Shown here: one piece after another, positions 24,141 to 35,102 of the stretch
Numbering within the stretch: the stretch's first letter is position 1
Layout: the number at the start of each line of letters is the position of its first letter
NCBI RefSeq assembly: GCF_907164915.1
Contig: NC_061867.1
Span: forward strand, 34,903,751-34,967,750
Reading direction: 5' to 3'
Source: Impatiens glandulifera
Lineage: Eukaryota > Streptophyta > Magnoliopsida > Ericales > Balsaminaceae
DNA length: 64,000 bases
Translations under genes and position numbers: made by a program
The notes under the pieces: generated by a model
Databases searched by the model: none
What the model was told of the DNA's origin: nothing
What the model saw: the letters and a program-made list of their open reading frames with translations, nothing else

Positions 24141-25623
24141 AAGAGAGGAATGATGAGCATTAAAAGGACATAGAACCAATATGTAAGTAAATTTGTTTGA
24201 TTTGTTGAATGTATTCACATTATATGATAGATCTTTTGTCTTTTTAACTGTAGTATTTTTCTTTTTAATAGTAGTGACTAGTAAAAAAAACAGATGGTGA
24301 AGTAGATGATGGGAAAAATCAATATTTTAGGGATTAATACACGAATATTATAAACTACAACTGCAATTTTTTTTTGTCTTTTTAACTATAGTCTTGTGTC
24401 TTTATAATTGTAGTATGTTATTGCTCTTTATGCTTTTAACTTTAAAATTTTGCATTTTTAACTATAGTGTGTAAAAGATGGTCATTGTTGTTTTTAGTAC
24501 TTTTAAATGAATATTATTAGTTTGGCATAGATGTTGCATTTATTTAATAACATTCACATTTTTCATCCTATTTGACATTATTGTATAAAGCAATAGGAAG
24601 TTGCAATTGTTTAAAACTATATTGTAATCTATCAATATTCGTCAAAAAAAATATTGATAGATTATAATAAATCAAATTATCTTCAAATTTGGTCATAAAA
24701 TAATATAAATTACATATTCTATTTGTAAATTATATTAGATATTTTTCATAACAAAATAGAAAAGAGTTAAGATTGAATATGTCCATAGTTTTGGGGTGAA
24801 ATAATTCAAGAGTTAAAAATTAATTATTAAAATAGTTTAAGGGCCAAAAGTAAACTATAAGAATAGTTTGAGGGATTTTAGTCAGAATCGTTATGTTTAA
24901 CGAAAAATTTGACAGAAAGGTTATTAGTGACCCTTTTTGAAAGTTTGAGGGCGATTTGTTTTCAAAAATAATTTAAGGCCAAAAGTAAGCGATCTGAATA
25001 ATTTGAGGGCCGCTTAGATAATTTGCCGTAAATAATATATACTTAAAAATCAATTTTTTTTCCAAAATAATATGAAATTGTTTATTTTTATACATTTTCT
25101 ATCCGAAAAAACATCATCAAACGAACTCTAGTGGTGCAAATAATTAAATATATACTGAATATTTACAATATATAAAATATCAAATTCCAAAAACATTAAT
25201 CTCACAAAATGAAAAATAACAAAAGCATAGCAAAATTAATGATAAATTACTTTCTAATAGAAACAATAAAAAAATTATTTTACACATATTGAAACTCAGA
25301 TTTAACTTAATACAATATATTCTTTTATTTTCAATATATATCCATTAATAACAATGAATATGATGTATTAATTTTTACAATTTTTATTTCTATTTCAAAT
25401 AACTATTTTAAATAAATTTAACTATTAATTATCTTTCTCCACGTTTCAACTAACTTTTTATTATAACAACCAAATTTTTATCTTCCATTAAATATCAAAT
25501 TTCTGCATTTTTTTTTTCATTTCTTAACTATATTTTACTTGACCGCAATAATAATGTTTACACGATCCCCATACAAACATTTTTTGAATTCACATAGCAC
25601 AAACTTTATTTGTTAATAGGTAT
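24141..25623. other. AT-rich spacer with a 15-bp perfect palindrome
   Basis: No gene. A perfect inverted repeat TAATCTATCAATATT (24625-24639) / AATATTGATAGATTA (24650-24664) has a 10-nt loop. 24840-25020 contains repeated GGGCCAAAAGTAA/AATTTGAGGG words. The last ~25 bp (TTTGTTAATAGGTAT) belong to the satellite that continues at 39294 past element I. Confidence 0.6.
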
Positions 25624-26925
25624 TGTTAGATAAAATTAGACCGGTTCAAATAAACCTAACTTAAATTAACCTTCCATGCAGGAACAAGGAACCGGACCGG
25701 ACAAACAAAAGAACCGGCTAAAGAAAACTAGCCGGTCAAGTCATTAAACTGACCAGGAACACCTGGAATATAACCGCACAAAGAAAGGGTCGGCCAAAGC
25801 TTAAAACCGGAAATATCAGACAACCGACCGGCAACAAGGCAAAGGAATAACCGGAAGAAGTCTGGTTACATCACTCGTACCAGAAGCCATCCGGTTAAGT
25901 CAAATAACCGACCAGTACAAGAAGACAATTCGGGTATTTGTTGAGAATGATACCAAAGGAACAGACTGAACACTTCCATATCCATACAAGTCTGAGGAAA
26001 GTCTGCAGACTGCAGAAGACAGTCCTACAAGATCTTTCCACTTCGGGATAAGTCAGAAAGGAGATCTTCCAAGTACAGACAACAACCTAACAGACAGTGT
26101 CTATATTGAGTAAAAGACAAACCTAGCAGATTTGTCTTACACACCGGAAGAACAGACAGTCAGGTTTGAGGTTGACCGTCAGGTCTGAAAAGGTGACCGC
26201 AGGCTCTGAATCACTGAATCACTGAACCTCTGCATCCCTGCTCAGCCAATCAAATTCAAGGCAGTAAAATATGACCGTTGGCATATTTCACCTATAAAAG
26301 GGGCAGTTGAAGAAGAGTAAATGTGGGACAAGAAATATACAGTGAGACAAGTGAGAAATTCTAAGAGCATTTATTCTACAAGTGATAAGACTGTGTTGTT
26401 CTAGAAAGCCTAAGTGTAAAAGTTAAAGTGTGTGATTTACAATTTCGGTGTAAATTGTAAGAGTGTCATCGAGCAGGAAATAAGTCTCGATCGGATTGTA
26501 CTTGTATTCCTTAGTGAATATCCTTCTCGCGGCTTCGAGAGGAAGGGGTGACGTAGGAGTTTTATCTCCGAACATCCATAAAATCTGTTTTGTCATTTAC
26601 TTTCTGCCGGTTCCATTATCTAACCGACCCGCATCGCTATAACCGACTTAACACTACTCAAGCCGATTCACCAGGTTACCGAAACTGACCCATCAATTCT
26701 CAAATCTTCATCATCCAAAACCGGCTCTGTCTATTATACAACGTGTGCCGCTTCAACCTGAAAGCAAACCTCTTCCGCGCTTGAACCTAGTTCAAGGGTT
26801 TGTGACAGGTTGTGTAGTATTGAAACCCCGGTGCTAATCTCTAACCGGATTAACCACCACCCTTCGAGTGAGAACCGCTAACCGGTCCAACCCCCGGTCC
26901 TCCAACGGCTACCTAGATCCTAACA
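25624..26925 (+). repeat. 5' LTR of element I
   Basis: 1302 bp, TGTTAGATAAAATTAG to GATCCTAACA. Rich in CCGG/ACCGG words. Carries a TATA box at 26293 and, in the presumed R/U5, GGGGTGACGTAGGAG, a block resembling the GACGTAGG motif common in plant LTRs. Agrees with the 3' LTR at all but a few percent of positions by eye. Confidence 0.95.
26293..26300 (+). promoter_or_regulatory. LTR TATA box (TATAAAAG)
   Basis: CCTATAAAAGGGGC, placed ~630 bp before the LTR end; the same box is at 38663 in the 3' LTR, 46013-46020 (minus) in element II and 54243-54250 in element III. Likely drives the genomic gag-pol RNA. Confidence 0.75.
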
Positions 26926-26927
26926 AT

Positions 26928-26939
26928 TGGTATCAGAGC
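26928..26939 (+). other. Primer-binding site (initiator tRNA-Met)
   Basis: TGGTATCAGAGC two bases after the LTR, complementary to the 3' end of plant initiator tRNA-Met as in most Ty1/copia elements. Confidence 0.92.
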
Positions 26940-26964
26940 AGTTAGTTTCAATACTCAAGCAAGC

Positions 26965-28779
26965 ATGTTTTAGGATAGGCCTCCAATGCTAGAAGGTGAT
27001 GACTTTGCCAATTGGAAGACACGCATGCACCTGCACTTAATCACATTGGATGATGAAATGGAGTCCATTCTGACCGAAGGACCGATATTCATTGATAAGG
27101 ACAGAAAGGAATGGACGGCTGAAGATAGGAGAAGAAACAACCTGGATAATCATGCTAGAAACCGGATCTCCAACAGTGTGGACAGAAACACATACTGCAA
27201 AATCAGAGACTGCAAACCCGCGAAGGATACATGGAACACGGTTATCCAGATCTTTGAGGGAAATGAAAGAACAAAGGAGAACAAGATAATGGTGGCTACA
27301 CAGAAGTTTGAAAGCATCAAAATGAAACCAGGAGAAACTATGAAGGAGTACAGTGACCGGTTCACTGGTGTGTTAGATGAGCTAGCAACTCTGGGCAAGA
27401 GGTATGACAACAAAGAGGTCATTATGAAAGCTTTGAGATCTCTTCCAAGTACTTGGGACATAAAAACAATGGTAATGAGGGAATCAAAGAGCCTACGTAA
27501 GATGAAACTACACGATGTATTCGAAGATCTTAAGGCATATGAGTTCGAAATGAGATCTAGGACTGAAGAAGAAGTCCCGGCCTCAACATCAACCAGAGCA
27601 CTAATTACATCTACAGAACCGGTTGCACTTGCACCTGCACCTGTACCGGCCCCGACACCTGTACTGATCAGAATCGCCGAACAGTTCACCGAGGATGCCA
27701 TGGCTATGCTCGCACAGAAGTTTGGGAGGTTCATGAAAAGAAGTCAACCGACAAACAACTACTATGGTGATAAATCCAATGTAAGGTGTTATAACTGTAA
27801 CTGTTTGGGACATTTTAAGTGGGAATGCAGGAAACCGTGGAGGGATACCCAGAAACCGGATTACCAAAATAACCGGAACAACTATCAACAAACCGGTGAA
27901 GGAAGTGAGGTACCGAAAGCACTGATAGCCGACGATGGAGGAAGCTTATGGGCTCACAGTGACAGTGATGATGAACTCACGTGCCTCATGACAAATGAAG
28001 AACAGGTATTTGACTCTCCTTGTGAAGAATTTACTAAAGATGAATTATACAATGCATTGAATGACATGGTAGAAGAATATAGGAACCTACTAGCCATGCT
28101 ACCTAAGCACCTCAACATTAGAACCAATCCCATAGTACCCATTCCGACAGAACTAGAGGTACTCATTATAACCGAACTGGAGGTCGTACAACCTGATGAT
28201 ACCCATACCTTAGAAACCGAGTTAGATCCTAAGACCAAACAATCCAGTGAACCGGCTAGAAAATTAACCGAGGAAGAAAATGTCCGACTTCAATATAAGA
28301 TGGCTGCATATAAGAGATCTAGTGATATAGTAAAGAAAATGTGTAGTCATTACAGACATCCCCGTTGCAAGTTCGGCCTAGGATACACAAAGGATAGCTC
28401 CAAAGACCGAAAAGCCGTAGAAAAAGTAAGGTCTACAAGAGGTAACCTCCCCCTTATAAAATTCCTTAAAAACTCCTGGACCACTGAAGAAGAGTTGACC
28501 GCATACTACAGGGAAGAAAAGCTAAAATACGACTACGTTGGTCCAACCGACTCTGAGAAATGGCTTGACCCTGTGAAAAGAAAAGCCGAAATCCTCAAAT
28601 ATATGAAAACCTATCCTGAACCGCATAAGCCAAACCAAAGATCACCAAACCGAAGATCACCACCATTTAAGACCTATGTAGAAAAACCGAGATACACAAG
28701 ACCGAGTGCCAAAAGGACAGTTAAAACCCTAGCAAAGAAGACCGTCCGGTTTATCAAGGTTGGATACCTAAGGGACTAA
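26965..28779 (+). pseudogene. Element I gag (nearly intact; nonsense at codon 3)
   Basis: The ATG at 26965 corresponds to the gag start of element III, but codon 3 is TAG (26971). An ORF of 597 codons is open from the next ATG (26986), losing only about seven residues. It encodes a retrotransposon capsid protein: UBN2-like gag region (about residues 60-190), proline/alanine stretch (~205-225), a CCHC zinc knuckle C268-X2-C-X4-H-X4-C281, and an acidic then basic C-terminal region. The end differs from element III: a one-base loss near 28762 turns KVWIPKG into KVGYLRD and a stop. Function in family: RNA packaging and particle assembly in the cytoplasm. Confidence 0.88.
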
Positions 28780-28785
28780 TCGCAT

Positions 28786-31700
28786 GTGGACCCAAGTAAT
28801 GTTGGGTACCAAACAGTTGTAAATATGTATATTTTGCAGGATCTAAAGAAACGGCTAGGAAACTCTGAATGGTTCTTGGATAGCGGCTGCTCCAGGCACA
28901 TGACCGGAAACAGCAATTTGCTAACCGATATCAGAACAGTAACCAGTGCTCTAATCACCTTCGGTGACAACTCAAAAGGTAGAACTGTGGGCAAGGGTAA
29001 GATTGTCCATGGTAACCTAACTATTGATAATGTAATTTTAGTTGAAAACCTACGTTTTAACCTGCTCAGCATTAGTCAGATGTGTGATGCTGGATATACT
29101 GTAGAATTTCTTAAACATGCATGCTTAGTTAAGAACTCTCAAGGTATTGTACTGCTAACCGGAAATAGGATAGGTAATATCTACAAGGTAGACTGGAAAA
29201 CGAAGGTAGAATATCCTATATGCATGATACCTAAGACTGATCAAACTTGGTTGTGGCATAAGAGACTAAACATATAAACATGAAAACTTTAAACTACATT
29301 CGCGGTAAAAAGCTAGTTGAGGGCATCCCTGATATAGTATTTAATCAGGATAAGGTTTGTTCAGCATGTCAAATGGGTAAACAAACTAGGTCAACCTTTA
29401 AGAGTAAGGGAAATATCCAATCTAGCCGATGCTTAGATCTTCTTCATAGGATCTATTGGACCGGATTCAGGTTGTTAGCCTAGGAGGTATGCTTTACAGC
29501 ATGGTAGTTATTGATGATTATTCTAGATTTACATGGGTAATATTTCTACCATCTAAACGTGAAACCGTATCAAACCTGATTACACTTCTTAAGCGTCTTG
29601 CAAATGAAAAATCAACTCGCATTAATAGCATTCGAAGTGATCGAGGGTACCGAATTTACCAATAGTACCTTGACCGCATATCTTGATGAATCCGGCATTA
29701 GACACGAGTTGTCTAGTGCTAGGACTCTCAACAAAATGGCCTGGCCGAGAGAAGAACACTGGACTCTCAAGGAAGCCGCAAGGTCCATGATAGCCGATTC
29801 CGGCAATTGCTCAGAAATTTTGGGCTGAAGCTATCAACATTGCATGTTATACGCAAAAACTGTCTTTAATAAACAATTTTCATAACAAAAACAACTTATG
29901 AGGTTTATTTTAACAGGGTTCCCAACTTAAGTACCCTCAAATTTTTGGTTGTAAGTGTTATATACATATAAATGGTAAAACCCAACTCACTGCTTTTTGA
30001 TGCAAAAACGATTACACAGATCTGCTAGGTTAGGTTCCGCGTATAGTAGGCATATAGAGTGTATAATAATAGAACCTTAACCATGGAGGAAACAATTCAT
30101 GTTGTTTTGTGAATCGGTTGAAAGTAATACTGGCTTCATGCTTTGATCTACACAACAGATTGGAAAACAACAATATCCATTCTGTAGTGAAGATGAGAGA
30201 CTCCAGTCTTCAGGCGGTTTGTCCATGACCAAAGGGTAATATGAAGCCCAACCGGATCAAGCTGTTCCACAACAAGAAGCTGACACTTCGGTCCATCCGA
30301 GAAGTGTGGTCGATCCTGACAATCCTGTTCAGCCTACCGATATGTTTAGCCTTGATCAAGTAAAACAGTAATTTGGTAGACATCCCTGAACTGAATCTCA
30401 AAAGAAACATAAACATCCTCCTGAGAAATTATAGGTGAACCTTCAGAACCTGTTCGAACTAGGTGTCAACTTCGGGAAGGATACTTTAATTCCGCTTTTA
30501 TATCCCAGATTTGAACCGAAAAGAATAGATGAAGCATTGTCAATCCTGATGGGATCTTGGGAATGCAAGAAGAGCTAAACCAGTTCGAGAGTAGTAAAGT
30601 CTGGTAACCTAGTCCCTAGACCGAAGGATCATCGGTCATAGGAAAGGATGGTATTTAGAAACAAACTCAATGAGGACGGTTTGGGTCACGAGGAACAAAG
30701 CCAGATTAGTGGCACAAAGCTACAAACAGGAAGAAGGCATTGATTTTGAAGAATCATTTGCACCTGTAGCTAGGATTGAAGCCATTAGAATTTTTCTTGC
30801 CTTTGCTGCTTTCAAAAACATTAAGTTTTTCAATGGATGTTAAAAGTGCATTCTTGAACGGTGGACCTACGTGAAGAGGTGTATGTTGAACAACACCCGG
30901 TTTCAAGAGCGCTGCATTTCCAACCAATGTATACCGGTAAATAAGGCTTTATACGGTCTAAAGCAAGCACCTAGAGCCTGGGTATGATACATTAACCGCA
31001 TTCCTGTTACAACATGACTTTCACCATCGGTTCGGTAGATAAAACGTTGTTTAAATTTGAAAAGAAGGAACATATCCTACTTGTTCAAATCTATGTAGAT
31101 GATATCATTTTCGGTTCCACCGATCCTAAGCTATGTGATAAATTGTCCAAAAAAATGATGAATGACAAGTTTGAAATGAGTATGATGGGAGAATTAGCTT
31201 CTTCCTAGGTCTTAGGTTAAACAACTCAAGGAAGGAACTTTCATAAGCCAACCTAAGTACACCAAGGAGCTTCTAAAGAGTGTTGGAATGGACACATGCT
31301 CTTCAGCGGCTACTCCAATGAGCGCATCAATTAATTGGACAGGGATGATGAGGGCCAATCGGTAGACCAGATCGCATACCGGGGCATGTTCGGCTCTCTC
31401 CTATACTTGACGAGAGTAGAACAGACATGTCTGTTTTGCAGTCGGTGTGTGTGGGAGATTCCAGGAAATCAAAACAATCCCACTACACAGCCGCAAAGAG
31501 GATATTGAAGATCTAAAGGGCACACCTGATGTCGGTCTGTGGTATCCAAAGGACTCGTCCTTTAATCTACGAGTTACTCAGATGCAGACTATGCAGGTTG
31601 TAAGAGTGACAGAAAAAGTACCAGCGGGAACATGTCAATTTCCTATGGTGACCGACTTGTTTCATGGCATAGCAAAAAACAAACATCGGTACCACATCTA

Positions 31701-32055
31701 ACTGCAGAAGCAGATACATAGCGGCGGGAAGTTGCTGTTCACAATTACTTTGGTTTACAACAACAGCTGAAGGACTTCGGTGTCACAGCCGAAGAGGTCC
31801 CCGATCTTCTGTGACAACACGAGTGCCATAGCAATAACTTACAATCCGGTTCTCCACTCTAGGGACCAAGCATTTGACATAAGGCACCACTTCATTAGGG
31901 AACATGTCACGCTGAAGCATATCGGCTGGAATACGTATCGACTGACCAACAAGTAGCCGATATCTTCACGAAGCCTCCTACAGGAAGCTAAGTTCTCTCA
32001 ATTCCAACTTACTCTCGGTTTAACCGACATTAGTCGATCCTTCCTAGGATGCTTA
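28786..32055 (+). pseudogene. Element I pol (protease-integrase-RT-RNase H), heavily frameshifted
   Basis: The first part (28786-29277) is open and holds the protease motif LDSGCSRHMTG (DSG at 28879-28887) and the GAG-pre-integrase start. From there the frame breaks repeatedly. Integrase pieces include CQMGKQT (near 29370), VVIDDYSRFTWV (near 29505) and IRSDRG (near 29635). RT pieces include [16 protein letters not shown] (near 30765) and an intact YVDD (31092-31103). RNase H pieces include SRTKH-like and DIRHHF (near 31880). Many single-base indels lie at non-homopolymer sites compared with element III. No functional pol can be made from it. Confidence 0.92.
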
Positions 32056-32566
32056 AAGGGAAACCGGTTCGGACAGATAAAACCGGTAGTTCCTCCTAAA
32101 CTGTTGGACTTTAAATCTTCAAGATACCTATGGAAGAACCGCCCAGTTCATCAGATAGAGTAAACCGACGGCTACTTGGTGCATGCACCAAATAACCGCA
32201 TCGGGATGAACAACTGCTGACTTACCGTTTGGAAAGCAGGTATCCTAAATTATTGAATTCCAAACAGAAGTGGAATAATTATCAGTGTTTAAAGATATCT
32301 GTTCTGAAACATTGTCCTTTCAAAGTAAACTGGTCGCACCTAAAAAGACGTGAAGATCTGTTGATATCTTTCACAGTCCAGGTCTATGACCAACACCCTA
32401 TACTGCAAACATACCTATTTCATGCAATACCTCTTATTCTGCAGTTAATAGATATCATCTCATGAAATACCTGTGAAAATAGGATATTCCCAAACTAGTA
32501 TTTAGTGAAGCGAACATTCACCAAAGCACTCACAAGACAAAAGATCATTCTCTCACTAAGGCAAAA
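32056..32566 (+). promoter_or_regulatory. Pol to ORF-A intergenic region with TATA-like box
   Basis: About 510 bp conserved with 59980-60496 in element III and partly with 52133-52620 (minus) in element II. A weak TATA-like TATTTAGT at 32499 lies 68 bp before the ORF-A ATG; elements II and III have better versions at nearly the same spacing. A CA/A-rich leader (CTCACTAAGGCAAAA) precedes the ATG. Confidence 0.5.
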
Positions 32567-33330
32567 ATGTCTCAGTTCCCCAACATCCTTCAGGTTGATT
32601 TTCAATCCTGTTCAAGCACAGAGCACTATGAGGTGTATAAGATGATCAAATCCCTGGAAGATACCGGTCTTCGGTACTTCCTGGACGACAAACACACCAT
32701 TTATCCTGAATCAATACTAGAGTTTTTCTATCACGCCAGGGTATTCAGGGGGACCCCCCACTTTGAAACTCACATTCAATCTAAGTGGGAGGTATCGTCT
32801 TTGATTTACCGGAAAGAGACTTTGCGCGGTGCTTTAGGCCTGCCAAAGCAAGGGTTGACAGATCTTGATGTTCCGGCCAACATAAAGGCCGAGGATCTCC
32901 CTCACCCTCGCACGGTCTGACGAACCGGTTGAGGATCACGGTACTAAGATCACACTTGAGAGCTGAATATCAGCTTCTCAATGATGTGATCGGTAGGAGC
33001 ATCTTCGGGAGAGATGTCCCAAATACCTACTGTAACTCGACCTTCAACATGATGGCGGCTTATAATCACCGGTACACCGGTGAACTGGTCCAGGGTGCTG
33101 TTTGACGTCCTCATCTGGATGGTTGGTATCCGATCAATCGACTTCATCCCCCACTAAGCTGCCTTCTTGTGGAGCTTGGTGTTCCGACCTGTCCCGGAGA
33201 AAGTCTGAACCAAGCCCAAGTGCTGACCAAAGAGATAACCGACTCTTTCTATGAGCGGTTCGAGAGGGCCTGGAGGAGAAGGAACCACCGTAACAACTCT
33301 ACCGGTGTCGTCAACTCCCACGCACATTGA
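32567..33330 (+). pseudogene. Element I ORF-A (accessory protein A), frameshifted
   Basis: Begins MSQFPNILQVDFQS like the intact copies at 60497-61258 and 51371-52132. The frame is lost near 32785 by a small deletion within the QSKVGG motif, and again downstream (near 32915 and 33065), but homologous sequence continues to about 33330. For a description of the protein see element III ORF-A. Confidence 0.85.
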
Positions 33331-33821
33331 GTCACTCCTTCCTGCACCCGGTCATTTTGCTGCACGTACCGGGTGTATCTTTATCCAACATCATCATGAT
33401 CACTTCGGCTTCTATCATGTTTCCTTTCGGTGTTATCTTTGTTCCCTATTCGGCTCTATATGTGCCTTCTTCGGCCTTATCTATGTTATTCTCGGTCTCC
33501 TTTAATTAATCTCTTTTGTGTTGGTGCATTAATTAAAAAGTAATATTTAATTAATGGAGTAACCCCCAACCACCTGAATAATTACTATCCAACTAACTTG
33601 GTTACTTTCCAACTAAACCTACCTCGGGCTCCGCAATCAGCCTCTTCCCAATAAACCTTGAAAACAAAAGATTCCCTTCTCTAATAAACAAAACTGACAA
33701 TCAAAGCTCATGTTTTCCCTCCAAAACCGATCCTATATAAAGGGCCATTCCTCACTCAACTCCACACATCCTAACACATATATCACTTCTCTTGAATTCT
33801 ATCTCTCTCAAAACCGTAATC
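33331..33821 (+). promoter_or_regulatory. ORF-B promoter region with TATATAAA
   Basis: TATATAAA at 33734-33741 lies 88 bp before the ORF-B ATG, followed by a C/T- and A-rich leader (CACTTCTCTTGAATTC). Elements II (51009-51016, minus) and III (61621) have a TATA at 88 and 97 bp. Upstream is a TAATTAAAAAGTAATATT stretch shared with element III. Confidence 0.65.
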
Positions 33822-34526
33822 ATGCCGAGCCGAACCATGGGAAATTTTTCAAGCATCGATTTCGATTCATGCATGGAGGAATGGGACGGGCTGCACGCAA
33901 AGGAACTCATGTTCGAATCCCTCATCCTTACCGGCCTTCGACCGTTCCTCGAAGAATCCGGTCCGATTCTGATTGAGGACGTTAAAACGTTCTTCAGAAG
34001 CGCATGCATCAGGGGCAATTACATTGTCTCTACGGTGAGGGACCACACATTCTGGCTCGATGAAGCCGAATTTGCCACTCTATTCAACCTGCCCACAGAA
34101 GGGTTCTCTGATTTTCCACCTCTGGAGGGGCTTGCCGAATTCTATTACTCACTCCTCTTTTCTGGAACCATGGAACCGGTGGAAGACCATGGGCCCAAAA
34201 ACCTTCTGGGGAGACACGCTCAACTTCTTCTTGAGATCGTCACTCGGTCCATTCTTTGTCAGTCCCCTAATCAGCGGTACTCAAAGAACACCTACAACAT
34301 GATGACCAACATCTTTAGCAAAAAGGCCATCAACTGGTCCACGGTCATCTTCCAACGTCTGAAATCCATGGTGATAACCAAGAAAGGTCTTGGTTATGCA
34401 CCTCACATCAGCAAACTAATTCTCACATACTGGCCAGAGTTTGGACCGGGAACACCGGCCTCCTCTTCGAACATCCTTGACAAGGATTCGGTGGAGGAAA
34501 GGATTTCCAGAATGTTTCTTCCATAG
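33822..34526 (+). CDS. Element I ORF-B (accessory protein B), 234 aa, open
   Basis: The ATG at 33822 is chosen over the in-frame ATG at 33792 because MPSRT is the conserved start in element III and the equivalent start in II is MSSQT. Visible blocks: VDF-type opening FSSIDFDSCMEEWD, LILTGLRPFLEESGPILI, FFRSACIRGNYIVSTVRDHTF-type core, FNLPTEGFSDFP, HAQLLLEIVTRSILCQSPNQ, YNMMTNIF, INWSTVIFQRLKSMV, and a C-terminus LTYWPEFGPGTPASSSN. No transmembrane segment or known catalytic motif. The pattern resembles the putative plant transposon protein domain (Pfam Transposase_32), from memory. It is the only accessory ORF of element I still open, although pol around it is dead. Role unknown. Confidence 0.8.
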   Translation: MPSRTMGNFSSIDFDSCMEEWDGLHAKELMFESLILTGLRPFLEESGPILIEDVKTFFRSACIRGNYIVSTVRDHTFWLDEAEFATLFNLPTEGFSDFPPLEGLAEFYYSLLFSGTMEPVEDHGPKNLLGRHAQLLLEIVTRSILCQSPNQRYSKNTYNMMTNIFSKKAINWSTVIFQRLKSMVITKKGLGYAPHISKLILTYWPEFGPGTPASSSNILDKDSVEERISRMFLP

Positions 34527-35102
34527 ACTGTACTTTTCCATTGTTTATGTATGCTTATCCCAATACCGATTTATTTGTCGGTCTTCTTTCTGCAACGTCT
34601 CTTGAATACAATCTCATTTCAGTTTAAATGACCGAGTTTTCTTAACATCTAAAATATCTAAGTAACTGATTAACATTATCAAAACAACCGCGTTCCTATC
34701 CGGCTTCAAAGAAAAACCGCTTAAACTCAAAAGATTGGAAAACCTCTGCTCACTCTAAATAACCGGTTAAATTTAGAAACCGCAGATCAATCGGTCTCAA
34801 AGAGGATGGCGTCATCAATGGCGAAAGCAAAAGTTTTGGAGGGAAATTTCCCGCTCAAAAACCCCCCGCCATAGTTTGGCGCCTATTCGCGTTCCGCCCA
34901 TGGTTTGCCGCTCATCTTAGTTTTGGAGGGAAATTTCCCGCCCAATGTTGATGGGAACGGTTGGGCTTCCAAACCGCATCTATAAAAAGGGGACTCTCGG
35001 CCATTTTATTTCATTCTCACCGCGAATCTGCTTTCTCTCTCTAAAGCTTTCAAACTCTCTCAAAACGGTTATCTGCTCTCAAACTTTCTCAAACTCTCTA
35101 AG
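34527..35102 (+). promoter_or_regulatory. ORF-C promoter: TATA box and four E2F-like sites
   Basis: TATAAAAA at 34981-34988 is 122 bp before the ORF-C ATG. Upstream are four exact matches to the E2F consensus TTTSSCGC: TTTCCCGC 34847-34854, TTTGGCGC 34875-34882, TTTGCCGC 34904-34911, TTTCCCGC 34934-34941. Between TATA and ATG is a C/T-rich leader (CTTTCTCTCTCTAAAGC). The same arrangement occurs in elements II and III. Binding is inferred from motif matches only. Confidence 0.6.

Noticed and set aside
27150..27734. 194-codon antisense ORF inside gag (also 55245-55679)
   Set aside because: Shadow of the gag frame on the opposite strand; the Ala/Gly-rich part mirrors the Ala-Pro codons.
33251..33509. 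Short overlapping ORFs after ORF-A in element I (also 61179-61389 in III)
   Set aside because: Alternative frames over the ORF-A C-terminus and its 3' flank; they are not conserved in length among copies.
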